From: Aplidium turbinatum
Lineage: Eukaryota > Chordata > Ascidiacea > Aplousobranchia > Polyclinidae
Direction: 5' to 3'
Length of the DNA: 64,000 nt
Assembly (NCBI GenBank): GCA_918807975.1
Contig: OU964923.1
Coordinates: forward strand, 20,379,235-20,443,234
The notes under the pieces are model-generated. The model saw only the letters and a program-made list of their open reading frames with translations, made no database searches and was not told where the DNA came from. The position numbers were made by a program, and so were the translations under genes. Position 1 is the stretch's first letter. The number at the start of each line of letters is the position of its first letter. This document shows positions 35,853-48,200 of this stretch, in pieces.

Positions 35853-37134
35853 CAGGGGTTCTTAACCTTTTTTGTCTCGTTTACCCCTTCCCGAATAAAA
35901 AAAGTAAAATTTACCCCCACCGTTTTGGTGGCCCCTTGTGATGCCATCGTGTCCAGTCAACCATGCTTCACACAGATGAGTAGTTGGAAAAGGTACCTAA
36001 TAACTTCAAATGCACGCTTAGTCAGCGTAGGAAAGTCTTCGACTAATCCACACCAAAACTTGGAAAAGTCACCATTGCACGATAAGAATTTGGAACAAAG
36101 CGTTGTTGAACATTGAAGATCAATCAATATTCATCTTTGCAAAGATCATCGTCGACAATACTTTCTAACTTGGCTTCGAAGGGATGAGTTATCCAAAGAG
36201 CACTAGGCTACTGTTAAAACTTTCACTTTCGAAGTAACAGTCAAAGTTCTTTTTTAAGACGGCAAGGTGCTGGCATGTTTCGACTTCGAGGTCAGAAATC
36301 TCGTTGCGACTTTTATTGACTTTCCAATCATCAAATGTTGGAAAATTTGCGTAAACTCCTTTTTTAACTCTTCTACTCCACAGATCTAATTTTGTCTGAA
36401 AGCCCTGAATTTTATTATTTACATCTATAATGGTAACACTTTTTCCTTGCATTTGCATATTGAGCTGGTTCAAACTTGAAAAAATGTCTGTCAAGTAAGT
36501 AAGCCAATGCACCAATAAATTTGTTGTCGCCAAAGAGCTTACTCAACGGGGATTTGCGTTCTCGAAGAAAATTCTCGATTTCACCATGTAGTTCGAAAAC
36601 TCGAGACAAAATAAGACCCCTAGAGAGCCACCGAACTTCGGTGTGATAAAGGAGAACAGAATGTCCTGATCCCATCTGATTATAAACCACTTTGAAAAGA
36701 CGATGATTAAGAGCACGCGCCCTGATAAAATTCACACTTTCAACCACATGCTTCAATACTGCTTTCAAATATTCTGGAAGGGTTTTACTTGCCAGTGCAT
36801 GTCGAAGGGCACAGTGAGTAGAAATGATATCCGGTGCGCGTTTTTTCACCAAAGTTGTAAAGCCAGACTTAGCACCGAGCATAGAAGGGGCACCGTCTGT
36901 GCAAAGTGAATCCACAGGATTCCAGGATATATTATTTTGATGAAAGAAATTATCCATTTTTTCCATAACATTAACCGATTTGGTAGTCGTCTCTAAATTT
37001 TCCAGTGCAACACTACCAGTTTCTTAATAACTGAAAAGATTAAGTTTACTTTAATATATGATTCAATAAATTTACCCCCTCGGTAGGTGAAATTTACCCC
37101 CAGGGGATAAATTTACCCCCGGTTAAGAACCCTG
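35853..37134 (-). mobile_element. ZBED5-like hAT transposon with 8-bp TSD
   Basis: The ends are CAGGGGTTCTTAACC and GGTTAAGAACCCTG, with an exact GCCTATAG duplication at 35845-35852 and 37135-37142. Minus-strand frames (about 36966-36189) give VDSLCTDGAPSMLGAKSGF, THCALRHALASKTLPEYLK, NFIRARALNHRLFK and HTEVRWLSRG. These are core hAT motifs of the ZBED5/SCAND3 kind (Buster/Charlie group). Both ends of the protein are missing and the frame shifts once near 36430. It sits in the right arm of the piggyBac shell. Confidence 0.9.
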
Positions 37135-37612
37135 GCCTATAGGCTACCAAGAACGACCACACCGGTCAATTGACCGGTACAGCCTATAAGCAGATGAGGA
37201 TAACATTGCTTGTGAATGTTTCCGAAACAAAATATTTGGTTGGAATGGAAAACTAAGTCTATGCCAGAGCTGTTGTTAAATAAGTTTGATTGTTCAATTC
37301 CTACAAGATTATTCAATAGGCTGCCTACAAAATAGACCACTAGCCAAAATCTGCAGCCTACTTACTGGTCAATTGACCGGTGTAGTAGTTCTACATATAT
37401 TTATGATTTTTTGGAGGATTTGGAATGTAAAGCGATTGTCTTCATAGAGCACGTAGTTCATACCTTAATTCGAGGATTAGCCGTAATATCAGTCGAATAT
37501 TATTATGCTCATTTGAATAAAAATATAGAATCATACCAAAAATATAAATTGACCGGTATGGTAATTCTAGGGTTAAATGATTGAGAATGAATAGCCTATA
37601 TGCAAAGTGTAT

Positions 37613-37618
37613 TTTATT
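37613..37618 (-). terminator. Probable polyadenylation signal (AATAAA) of the protease gene
   Basis: AATAAA on the minus strand, about 170 bases past the stop at 37785. It is the nearest canonical signal and lies just outside the piggyBac end at 37572. Confidence 0.5.
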
Positions 37619-37784
37619 TCACAATTCAAAGTGAATCAGTAGCCTGAATGAAATAAGAATAACTTTTTTGCTATCTTTGATGGAACTTAGGATCTTAAAG
37701 GACATTTCAATGGTTAGGCTATGATAACAACTGATAGGCTACTTCAAAATTTTTTTAACAGGCCATATGCAAGTTAAGATATTG

Positions 37785-40700
37785 TTAAGATGAGTATCCT
37801 CGACAAGAAAATGTTTCTCTTTGAGTTCCTCGCGTCCCGGTCTGACGTAAAATCCATCCTTCATAACTTGCTATATTGACATACATTCCTGGCTGGCCTG
37901 CTTTTCCACACTGTTCCGGTCCAAAAGATGTGATTCCAGTCAAATACCATTCACATGAAGAACAGCGTTGACACATTAAAGGGCCACCGCTATCGCCCTG
38001 CACAAGTATTTCACAAGATTTAGCAACGTGTTTGAAACTCAGCAAACATATAATAATCTTATCTATAGCTAACTTACTTACAAGTTCTTACAGTTGCCAA
38101 ATGCCTGCAAGTAGGCTACTAGGAGCATCAGCAAAATAAGGAAATTATTTTTCACCACCAGAAATTTTGCTGAGAAATATTAATTTTGTTAATTGTAGCC
38201 TATTTTCACGAAGTAGATGAGTCAAAATAGCCTACTTAATGGCTTTGCGCCTTTCTAACTGATGCAAAAGAAAAATTGCCGAGTTGATTGTCATTGTTAA
38301 GGCGCCAGACAAACAAAGAGCACAGCTGCTATAAAATGTGTGCTGCAGTTTGCAGAGCATCGAAGTTACGTTATTGCTTTTGGAGGACATTAAGTGTGGC
38401 TTTTCTTTAATCATCTTTTACACTACAGAATATGTAGGCTACTTGCTAAATGGCGGAAGAGCAGAATAACAATTTTAAAAAAATGAGAAAATAATTTATA
38501 TGTTATAAGCTGTTGTTTTGGGATCACTACAAATGACGAACACTCGAACATCCAATAGAATAGGAGGTTACACCCAGAGATATTTAAAGAGGGAAATGCT
38601 CGTAGCGATTGCCTTATTCCCACGACACTAGAAGGGCGGCAGTTGATACCGAGTTAAGCGCTCTTTTTAAAATTGCAGAAAGTTGTGTGGTGCTGCTGGT
38701 ACAATCAGCTACAAAAGATAGTTCGCAAATGTTAGGCCTATTTAGATCATGTTTGAAGAATACTTGTTTGGAAACACAGTTAAATGGGGTAGCCACTTTA
38801 TCAAGTCGAAATTCTGCCACTGCGAATGACTACAATGCAACCGCCAACCAATCAGAACATGTTATAAGAGGCTACCGTCCAATTGTGAACCTTCTAGCAC
38901 TCATCCAGAGAGTTAATGCTTGTTTTGAACTTTATTCGGTAATTACAGAAGAAAAAGAGCAATAGCAGTAGTGGGAATCGAACCCGCGTCAATGAAATGA
39001 CTACTTTCTAGCCCTAACCCCTAACCCAACCAGCTGACAAAAAATCAATCACTTAATTTGCCTTCTATCATCTTCTTTTCACCATTTTTTACGTCACTTA
39101 AACCGTAGCTTATGATTGGTTGGCGGTTTCATTCTAGTCAAGTTTAGTGGCAGAATTTCGACTTGTTAAAGTGGCTACTGTTAAATGGTTACCAGTAAAC
39201 TATTTTCTTAACAAAGCCTTGGCAATAGGCTAGGAGTAAAGCAAGTATAGGCTACGTGTAAACTTAGTTGAATAGACAAATGACTATGAGCATGCAATGA
39301 ATATAGCTCAATTGGTTAGCGCGTCACTTCTAGAACGAAGAAGCTTCAAGATCAAGCGGCGCTGGTTCGACTCTCTGGGTGTGCGCTTGAGCAACGCATG
39401 TTGAGGACTGCTCTCCATTCAGCGGCATCTAATGGATGGGAATAGTTCTCCGGCAACAAGACTTCAACAATTGGAAACTTCACTCTGTCAATCTCGGTGA
39501 CCGGGCCGCGAAAATTTTTTTCCCACCAGATTTCTGTCTCATTTACATATTTTGGTAAAAGTTTGGATTAAAACCGTGTGAATGCAACATTTTCTCGTTG
39601 GCACGGTTGGTTCAGTGGTTTCATCCTCTGCCTACTGATCGGGAGAACGGGGGTTCGACGCCCGTCGTAGTCAAACTTTTTTTTTCTTTAAATTAATTTT
39701 TGCGGTGCACAAGAGCTTTTCAAAAAAGTAGGGTTAGGGAAAGCTTATATTTTATTATCATTGCACAATTTCATTGGCAAATAGTTATATCGCAATCTGA
39801 ATCAACTAATCTCTCAAAACACTTTCGGAAAATCTTACTTTTAGAGTGACTAGAATCAATGAGACAAAAATCTCGTGGGAAAAAAAATTTCGCGACCGGG
39901 CCTGCGTCAGTGATTCAAAGCCTCTACAACAGGAGTCGGCAAACTTTCTGTACTACTGGGCCAAATCTACAAACTTCCGGTAACGTGCGGGCCGCATAAA
40001 TTGCAACCTATGAACAATCGCCACATTATCCTTAAAATCATGGCGCACCTGCAACTCGATCCTATTCTTGTGTCTATTGCACAATGAGACGTGTTTGTTG
40101 CCGTTTCATATTTATTATCAAACACGTATTAAAACACAATGCATTGTTTTTATTTACTTATCATTTATCAATGTGAAGAATGATGTTGTTTTTGTGTCAT
40201 GGTCAAGGTGTTTAAATCAACTTGCAACTTTGTTGATGATATTTGCAATACGTCATTCAAATGACGATCTGACAGGCGAGTGCGAAGTTTATTCTTGCGT
40301 AATTTATTTTTGAAAAAAGCTGCTCACAGCAATATGTGCTTCCAAACAAGCACATTACACGTTTTGCATTGTCATACAGATGAGGATAGGTAGATTTATG
40401 GACATATTCTTTATAAAAGTTGGCAATTGGAACTGAATCGTGGAAAATTACTGCATAAATCAATTTCGATTCTGTTACGTCATAATTACACATAATAATC
40501 AATGAGTGCTTTCTTGTCATTATTCCTCGACAGTGGGGTACATAGTTTTGAGTAACGTCAGATCATAATTTTAAGAGATTTTGTAGCGTACATGGGAGTT
40601 ACCGAGTAATGTCGGGATCGGGACACATGTTAAAGAGCTTTTTGTTATGATATAAAATAAATTTATGCGTAGATAATGATGAAACTTTAGTTTATGCACT

Positions 40701-43700
40701 AAAAGTAAGATCGTTCGAGGGCCGCAAAAAGTTTGTCCGCGGGCCGCAGTTTGCCGACTCCTGCTCTACAAGTATGCAAAACTGCCAGGATTAAGCTCTC
40801 CAAGAAGCTTTTCCAGTCCGAGGATAAAGATTCAATCAATCAATCCAGGCCTGATGCTAATAGCGCAAGCAGGCTATCATAACAAAATTTAATAAATTAC
40901 TATCGGTGCCAACTGTCATTTTACGATAAACAGAGAATATTCACAACAATCAGAAGTCTCTATTGTCAGACGTAATAAACTCCTTCGCATCCCTTTCTTT
41001 AGATGTCCCTGGTTACACCCAATTATAGCGTGCGCTAGACAGCCATAAACATACTTTTGTTTTTATCTAATTTAGGCCAAGTAAGATTTTTTGTTATGGC
41101 TTCTGATTGAAATAAAATACGGTATCGATAAAAACTGTATCTTAAAAGAAAATGTGATTAGCAGTCTCAAAACTTCAAATAAACTTGAATAAACTTTACC
41201 ACATCAAAGAAAGGCGGAGAAGCTTACACACCAATCCTGACAGTGCGTTCTTTGCTAAATTGTTTTATTGATTGCGGATGAGTCACAAGACCAAGAAGAA
41301 TTTGTGCGTATGCTACGTCGCTAGGAAAAAAGTAGAACCACTGCACCAAAGAATGGCCAGTTGGCCTCATATCACGTTATTAGCCGTAGACCGTGATTCT
41401 TAATGAACATCAACTACTGTCACCAACATAAAAAAAAGTTTAAATTTTCTTACCAAACACGTATCTACTCCTCCACCGATCCGACCGGCACAAATCATTC
41501 TGTTGTCTATCAGCGATGCAAACGGCTCATTTTTGTATGCTTCTTGGCATACTCCTAATGGCAACTTGTTTAAATCCACTTCTAAAAGTTGATCAGAAGG
41601 ACGTCCCGTCTCAGCTAGAAAATACACTTTATGAAAACAATGCACTGCTTCGGACTATACGAAACCAGGGATTCATACCCTACCATGAATCCCTGTAGCC
41701 TACGAAACTCATATTATAAACTGTAAAATTATGACCATTTGTTTTTTCAAAATTTTCTTTGGTACGGTGGATAGATCTTTCTTTTGTTCAGTTTCATACT
41801 TATGTAAACAAGCATGGGAAATTTGGTAGTTGCTATAGTTACTGCCTATGAAATGCCTTTTCCATCTAAAAAATTCTCATTCCTATTGTTCGTGCGATAA
41901 TTTCACTTTCTTTTCATGCAGTGACGTGATGATTGTCTTTCTGTTGGTGCAGTTGGGACATTTAACTTGCAGAATCTTTCACACAAGTCAGAATGATTTT
42001 ATTTCTTCAAGACAAACACAACGTTTTTTTCTTCAATAAGTCTCAAGCTTAGATTGCCCAAAAAAACGTTAAGTCTCTGTTAAGAAAAGTGCGACTCACC
42101 ATTTACTTTTGATAGACCGAGCAAACGCAAAAAAGGCACGAAATAGAATGATAAAAAAGTAGCCTACACCATTACTTCATTAATGAAAAAACACAATGAT
42201 CGTAAAATAGAAGCAGTAGGCCTATCCTAAATTGCCCTGTTTGAATTTAATTAGTAATAAATCAAAACTAAATTTGTTTTTAAATACACTAGTTCAAGAC
42301 TTTTACAAGTTCTTGATAAAAATCACCAAGTCGCAAATTCAACTCCCCCTTTCAAAACTAACTTACTTATTCCCCATCCAGCGGCGAAGCAGGTGATTTC
42401 TGGTGATGAGACTTCTCCACGGGGAAGGCAAAGTGGTTGAATATATCGGCTGTATTGCACTGAAGATGAGAGCTGAAAATGGGTTTGTGTCATATTCCTT
42501 GTCACCATTGGTATTAAGTTAAAAACAAAATAATCTTAAATGCTATTGATGTTGAGTGCAGATGTAAGAGCTCTAAGTAAGAACTAAAACCAAAGCAACA
42601 ATGCGACTTCTATGAAAAAAAAATTGGAAGGCCATTCCACAGACAGTAATGAAAGCAGTTACCGTTTCTTTAATAACTCGTTGATCAAAAACATCAAAAT
42701 AATTAATAGCTCTTCAATTGCTTTCACTAATTTGAAATTTACAATGGCTACATCATACTTGGTTGTGCAAAGATAAGAACAAAAATATCAACATATAATA
42801 AAATATGAATCTTTTTTAAAGATAATAGTCAAAAGAAAATTGAAAATAAAATGCTACATTCAGACCTCTAGGAGTGCAACATCCGCCATTGGAAAATCAT
42901 AATTGACTTGAATGTGCTTGGATGCGATTCCCATTTTACGTTGAGCACGAGTTCCATATCCAATATAAACTGTAATTTGGTGGAACTGGAAACTCCTGCA
43001 AATGAACAAATTTTATACTTTGATTAAATCTCCGAGGCTTGCAAAAGCATTCATTTTTGTAGTATGTGCAATAGCCTACCTATGGTGCATTGGTGCTTTG
43101 AACAAAACTGTTTTATGCGTTTCTAAAGTTAGCAGAAAATATACATATAATATGACATATGATAAAGTATAATATGACAAGTGTAAGCAACTATCAAATT
43201 AATTTATAATAAATTTTATTAATTAATTTCATTTGAGTAATTTCAAATTAATTTGTTGATCTCAAATCCCAAGCAAAATGTACTTACTTTACGCAATGTC
43301 CTGCTGTGACAACCCACTTTCTGTCAATGAGAGAACCTCCGCATAAGCCTCTTTCTCCATTTTTAGCATTAATTTCTATCCTCACCTTGAAAACAGGAAA
43401 ACTATTTTGAAATAAAAACTTTTTTACACCTCATAAAGTGAAAGTAGACCTGTATAGGCCTGATAAAAATATCACCTGGATAACATTCTGTTGACGCTTT
43501 GTGAAAGCAAAAATTACACTTGCTTACTTGTTAACAAATACGCCTACGTGTTAAGGTATTATTGAAAAGCAGAAGACCTACAACTTCAGGTTAACAGGAT
43601 TTCAAGCTCGGTTATAAACCGGCCACCAATGTAGGCTATGAGCGAATTTATATTTGCTAAACTGTTGACTGTGTAAAATCTTTTAATTATTTTTGATGTG

Positions 43701-45289
43701 TTTTTCTATCTAATATTCGCTGACCATGTTCATATGTCAATGGGTTTCAAGACCAGGAATCCCCATTCCCCAACCACCGAGTCGTGAAAGGTTGCTACCA
43801 GGTAGCGAGAACACACGCCCAAAATGGCCGTCTAGTGTGAGAGTTGGTTGAAAGTATGTCCTTAGACGTAGAATAAATTGATTACTGTGAATACAATTGA
43901 TGCAGCCATGCACTATTTAGTGACCAAATAGTAGGCCTGCGTACAAATGAATATTACTTTGTAACCTGCTAAATATCTACCAATCCAGTAACGGATCCAA
44001 AGAGGGGGCGCTTGGTGACGTAGGCCTACTTCCCCCCAAAGTAGAAAAAAACATGTAAATTTTCTACAAGTTTACACAATTTTCTCGCTTGTTTCGCTCG
44101 CTCAGTCCCATGACGTGTGCCATTGGGAACAAATGGTGTCAGCAGTGAATTTAAAACTTTGCCGATACTATTCTGTAATTAACCACTTGCTTCATGCAAA
44201 ATTCAACATCCCACCTCAGGAATCTCTCCGGCAACTAAAGTCAAGACACCCCTTTGTGCCAGCTGCTGTTGAATTACTACATCCATTCAGCGATCATGCC
44301 ATCAACGCAGCACACTTCTTGGAAGATATTTGGAAAGCAGCGTGGTGCGCCACCGACACCAAACTACATGGTTTTATACCCCACCCGGTGGCGCGCCCCC
44401 TGGTATGGACCTGCCTCGGCCGACTTGGGTCAAGCTCAACGGAATCCGAAACGGAGTCGGTCGCTTCCATTCCAACATGTACAAGTGGGGTCTAGCTCCC
44501 TCATCGGCCTGCGAATGCGGCGCGGAGGAACAAACTGCTGACCATGTCATTCTCGAATGTCCCATCTACAAGGCACCAAATGGAACGCATGGTATAGCAA
44601 CGCTGGACGAAGCTACACTCACCTGGCTCTCCACCACCTGCCCTGAAATTTGATCTAGTCTCAAACGAAAGAATGGCCCTCTTAAAATTAAAAGATATTG
44701 ATGAAATATTCCAAACCAAACATCTTGATGACTAACTAGGCTTCTCAACAACTAAGTAAAGCTATTTCCGGTAGGCAATGAATTGAAATATGTCTTGTGA
44801 CCTTGACACTCAAACTTAAGATCAAAACTTGTCACTTAAACTTTTGAAGAAATTCAGTTTTAATTTGGTGGTATTGGTCAAATACAAAGTGTGCGTCTTC
44901 TTCAAAAAATCATTAGTGGACCTAAAAGTTTACATGGTCTGATTTGTTTTACAAATCTTGCTTACAGTGTGTTTAAACAGTTATAAAGCATTAGAAAGTA
45001 GCCTAAGTAGTCTAAATTTCAAACTTCGTATTTCCAATCACCTGTCAGCAAAGCTGTTTTTACAGTAGGCTATTTTAAAACCGGTCCGTGAGAGAAAAAG
45101 GTTGGAGACCGCTGGTCTAGATGCATAAACTCACCATCCAGGACCACAGCTGTACGTTAGCTAATCTTCCACCAATTATTCTCCCTGCTGAGTTTAGTGG
45201 TTGTGGTACACCACACCTGTTGTGGGTTGGTGTCTTACAGCATGACGTTCTATCACGATACCTGTGCTCTTCATCAGCCTTGCAAGTCG
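37785..45289 (-). CDS. Protease domain exons of the secreted protease
   Basis: Exon 45135-45289 carries CGVPQPLNSAGRIIGG, whose Cys would tether the propeptide. Exon 43288-43385 has the catalytic His238 (VVTAGHC). Exon 42866-42995 has Asp279 (DVALLE). Exon 42367-42472 has CFAAGWGI. Exon 41454-41614 ends DTCL, and exon 37785-37997 begins GDSGGPL (Ser376). Asp370, six residues before the Ser, is the S1-pocket residue of trypsins, so Arg/Lys specificity is expected. All three catalytic residues are present, so the enzyme should be active. The intron before the last exon is stretched to 3.5 kb by nested repeats. Confidence 0.9.
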
Positions 45290-48200
45290 CTGAAAAGTGC
45301 ATAGTGCAGGTTATTGAATATCATTGTCAGTGAAATGACGGTATTTATTTTCATATTATTCAAAGTACGATAGCCTATCTTTGATTTTAACGTTTTGTTA
45401 GTGAAAAAATATATGCAACCATACTTAACAAAGAATACGCTTCTGCAATAAAAACAAAAGTAGTCTACTTGAAATTTGAAGTAGCAAATATTTATCAAAG
45501 GCTGTCATTGGGTGCAAAATATGTTTTTGCATTATTGTCAGATATAACTTTGCTTCAAGTCAGATCCATTACCTGATCCTACTTTCAAACAAACCTACCG
45601 GCAGGACACCTGCCCATGTTACATTCTTCGTATATTTTTGGACATGTGTCAATATTATTGGTCCGGCATCGTGGCACTCTGTACCGTGTTCCATTTCCGC
45701 ATGACTTTGAACAATCCGACAACACATTCCACTTAGGACTTGATGAGACTTGACCTGTGTGTAGAAGATAATTAATGACAATTTTGTTTTGCAATTTTTT
45801 AACTAACGTTTGCAGACGTTTGCAGATGAAAAGTAAAACGACAGCTTCAGTTAGAGAGGTTAGTGGTTCTCAAACTTTATGTAATGTTCTCAGAAATCTA
45901 TACTATAGGGCAGAGGTCACCAAACTACGGACCGCGGACCGGAACCGGCCCGCGAACTGATTTCATCCGGCACGCCATGTGCTGCGGAAATAACAGCTGC
46001 ACTACAACTGTTAAATGTAGTGCAGCTGTAAGGAAAAAAGTTACCAAACTTTTTGTAAAGGAGTGACGTTGCTGTTAAGCTACCATCACATTGCACCTTT
46101 ATCATTAGGCCACCACAAATGGGGACAGCCTAGACCAAATTTGGAAAGATGTAATGTTTTTTCAAGAGCACGATGCCCTGTAGTGTATCACAGCAGGTCA
46201 TAACTTTTCCAGCAACCTTTCGATTTTCATCACAACTTTGCTATTCCACCGCTGACTTTGTTATTTATTGTGCTCAATTCAAGTCAATGGAAATTCTTAG
46301 ATATAGTTGTAGGCCTATATCTTTTCGCAATTTGCATCCGGCCCGCAGCCGTTAATCTCGCAGCAATCCGGCCCTCAGAGAAAAACGTTTGGTGACCCCT
46401 GCTATAGGGCATAGGCTATATACCTTATCATCGCCGCCCAGCAATGTAAAAAGAGCTAATGTTAGTGTACACGCAAATTTAGTACAAATAAATTAAACAA
46501 GTAGACTAATCATAGCTAATGGCAATATCCTCAATGAAATGGATGAACTTGGTGATCTTTAATGAGTTATTTAATATTTAGAGCCCACTGCCCACTTATT
46601 GTATTTCTTTCGTCCATAAATGGGGCGATATCATTTATATATCGCTTACTTTGAGAATTACTGAGCTAACGTAGGCTATAGCATTTTTAGATTTTTTCTG
46701 TAAAGAGGAAATGCTATATTGACGAGGAAATGCTCCATTGAAGCATAGTTTACCTTCATGTCGCTTTAATCATAACCATTTCCAAAACTATGCAAGAAAC
46801 TTGAATTAAGATATTGCTGCACAAGATCAGGTATTCACATAACAGTGACTCACCTATCCTTTTTAACTTAAACCCGTTTGTGGGTGCTATAGAGAAAACA
46901 ACAAACTGTAGACTACTTTGAAAAAGAATGAATGCCAAAACTCACCTTCACACCATTTGCAGGTTTTTTTGCACTGATTCTCTAAAAAATCTCGGTATTT
47001 AGGAGTGCAGAACTGAACAACATTTTCACAGGAAGGAAATTCATCAACACATGTTTCTGAAAAAAAATACTTTTCATGTATCATGCAAAACAGTGTTTTG
47101 TTTTATAGCTATTCGTTAACTGTTCTATGGAGAGTCAGATAAAAAGTTAGTTAATATTCTGGATGCAAAAGCATGCTTTTCGAGTTACCGCATATAAACG
47201 TTCCTGAATTCAGAACTTTGAAATTTTCCAACTTAACGACAAATGTAAACTCCTAACCCTTGCATCTAATTTCGTCGTCAATTTAAATCTTTTTGAAATA
47301 GAAAAATATTTTTAAAGGCACTTTTAGTTGTAGCCTAGGCTACGAAAGTGATGTGATTTTCAACAGAGCTTTATTTCGCTAATTTTGTCTTTTTCATCAC
47401 AAAGTCGTGTGGCCTAGCCTACCTACGGTTTGCTGTGAATTGGCGCTTAAAAATGGAATGAAAGCGAGTAAGCACGTGTGTATATGTGTTTATACTGTGC
47501 AGTGTGTGCGTGTGTGTAGGCATCTGAGTCTGAGTGGTAACATACATTTAAGCATTCTTTTGCATGATATTGTGTTCGGCAGGCTTCGTAACCGTGCTCC
47601 TTTTTTGTTGCATGAGAGTTTGTGATATATGCCACTTCTATCCTTTTCTGTCTTTTGTTTTGCCGAATAGGCTACTGAGAATTTTTAAACGACGCTAGAA
47701 AAGATGCCGGTTCATAACTTAATCATAGTGCACGGCCGTGCATTTACAAGACACTTTATGTCATGCTTGAAAATGCGCAGGCAAATTGGCTTTTATGTAG
47801 CCTATAAATGTTCATTTAATCTTCAGCCTAACCATAAACCTGGATGCATTCTTTTTTGCCACGATGCTGAATTATTGTCATCGACGTAATAATCAAAAAC
47901 AAAATAAAACTTAATCAATTACCTTTCACTTTAGGCTTCAATTCTTCACACCATCCGCAAGTATATGTACATAATTTAAGAAGACTTGATTTAAATACTT
48001 CGCACAAAGACGATGTCTTGAAAACTTCGCATCCATCACTTTCATCTTTGCATTCTGAAAAACAAGTTTCAATCTTTTGTGCTTTAAATCTATCTATGAT
48101 TGGCGTAGGCTACTACTGGCAGGCATGATACCATTTTCACTTCTACTTTTAAAGTTATTTGTAGGTTTGCGTTCCTGCAACGACTCAGAGGGGCCCAGCC

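Larger units (their letters stand above)
26660..37572. mobile_element. piggyBac-type non-autonomous element, outer shell of a nest
   Basis: The ends are CCCTAGAACTACCGG and GGTATGGTAATTCTAGGG. Each is bounded by TTAA (26656-26659, 37573-37576). The CCCTAGAA/TTCTAGGG tips and TTAA target are the hallmark of piggyBac. Without inserts the shell is only about 0.7 kb (26660-26788, 35734-35852, 37135-37572) and has no transposase. Repeated ACCGGTCAATTGACCGGT palindromes lie inside the right arm. It ends 213 bases downstream of the protease gene's stop codon. Confidence 0.88.
39296..40852 (+). repeat. tRNA-derived SINE A, copy 3, split by two DNA elements
   Basis: The head TAGCTCAATTGGTTAGCGCG begins near 39304 and the body runs to 39507. 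The middle resumes at 39903-39929 and the tail at 40772-40852 (CAGTCCGAGGATAAAGAT). Removing the inserts at 39508-39893 and 39930-40763 restores the pattern of the other copies. Confidence 0.85.

Noticed and set aside
46946-48054. ShK domains as evidence of a venom toxin
   Set aside because: ShK modules are common in ordinary secreted enzymes; here they sit in front of a protease, and nothing in the sequence shows toxicity.
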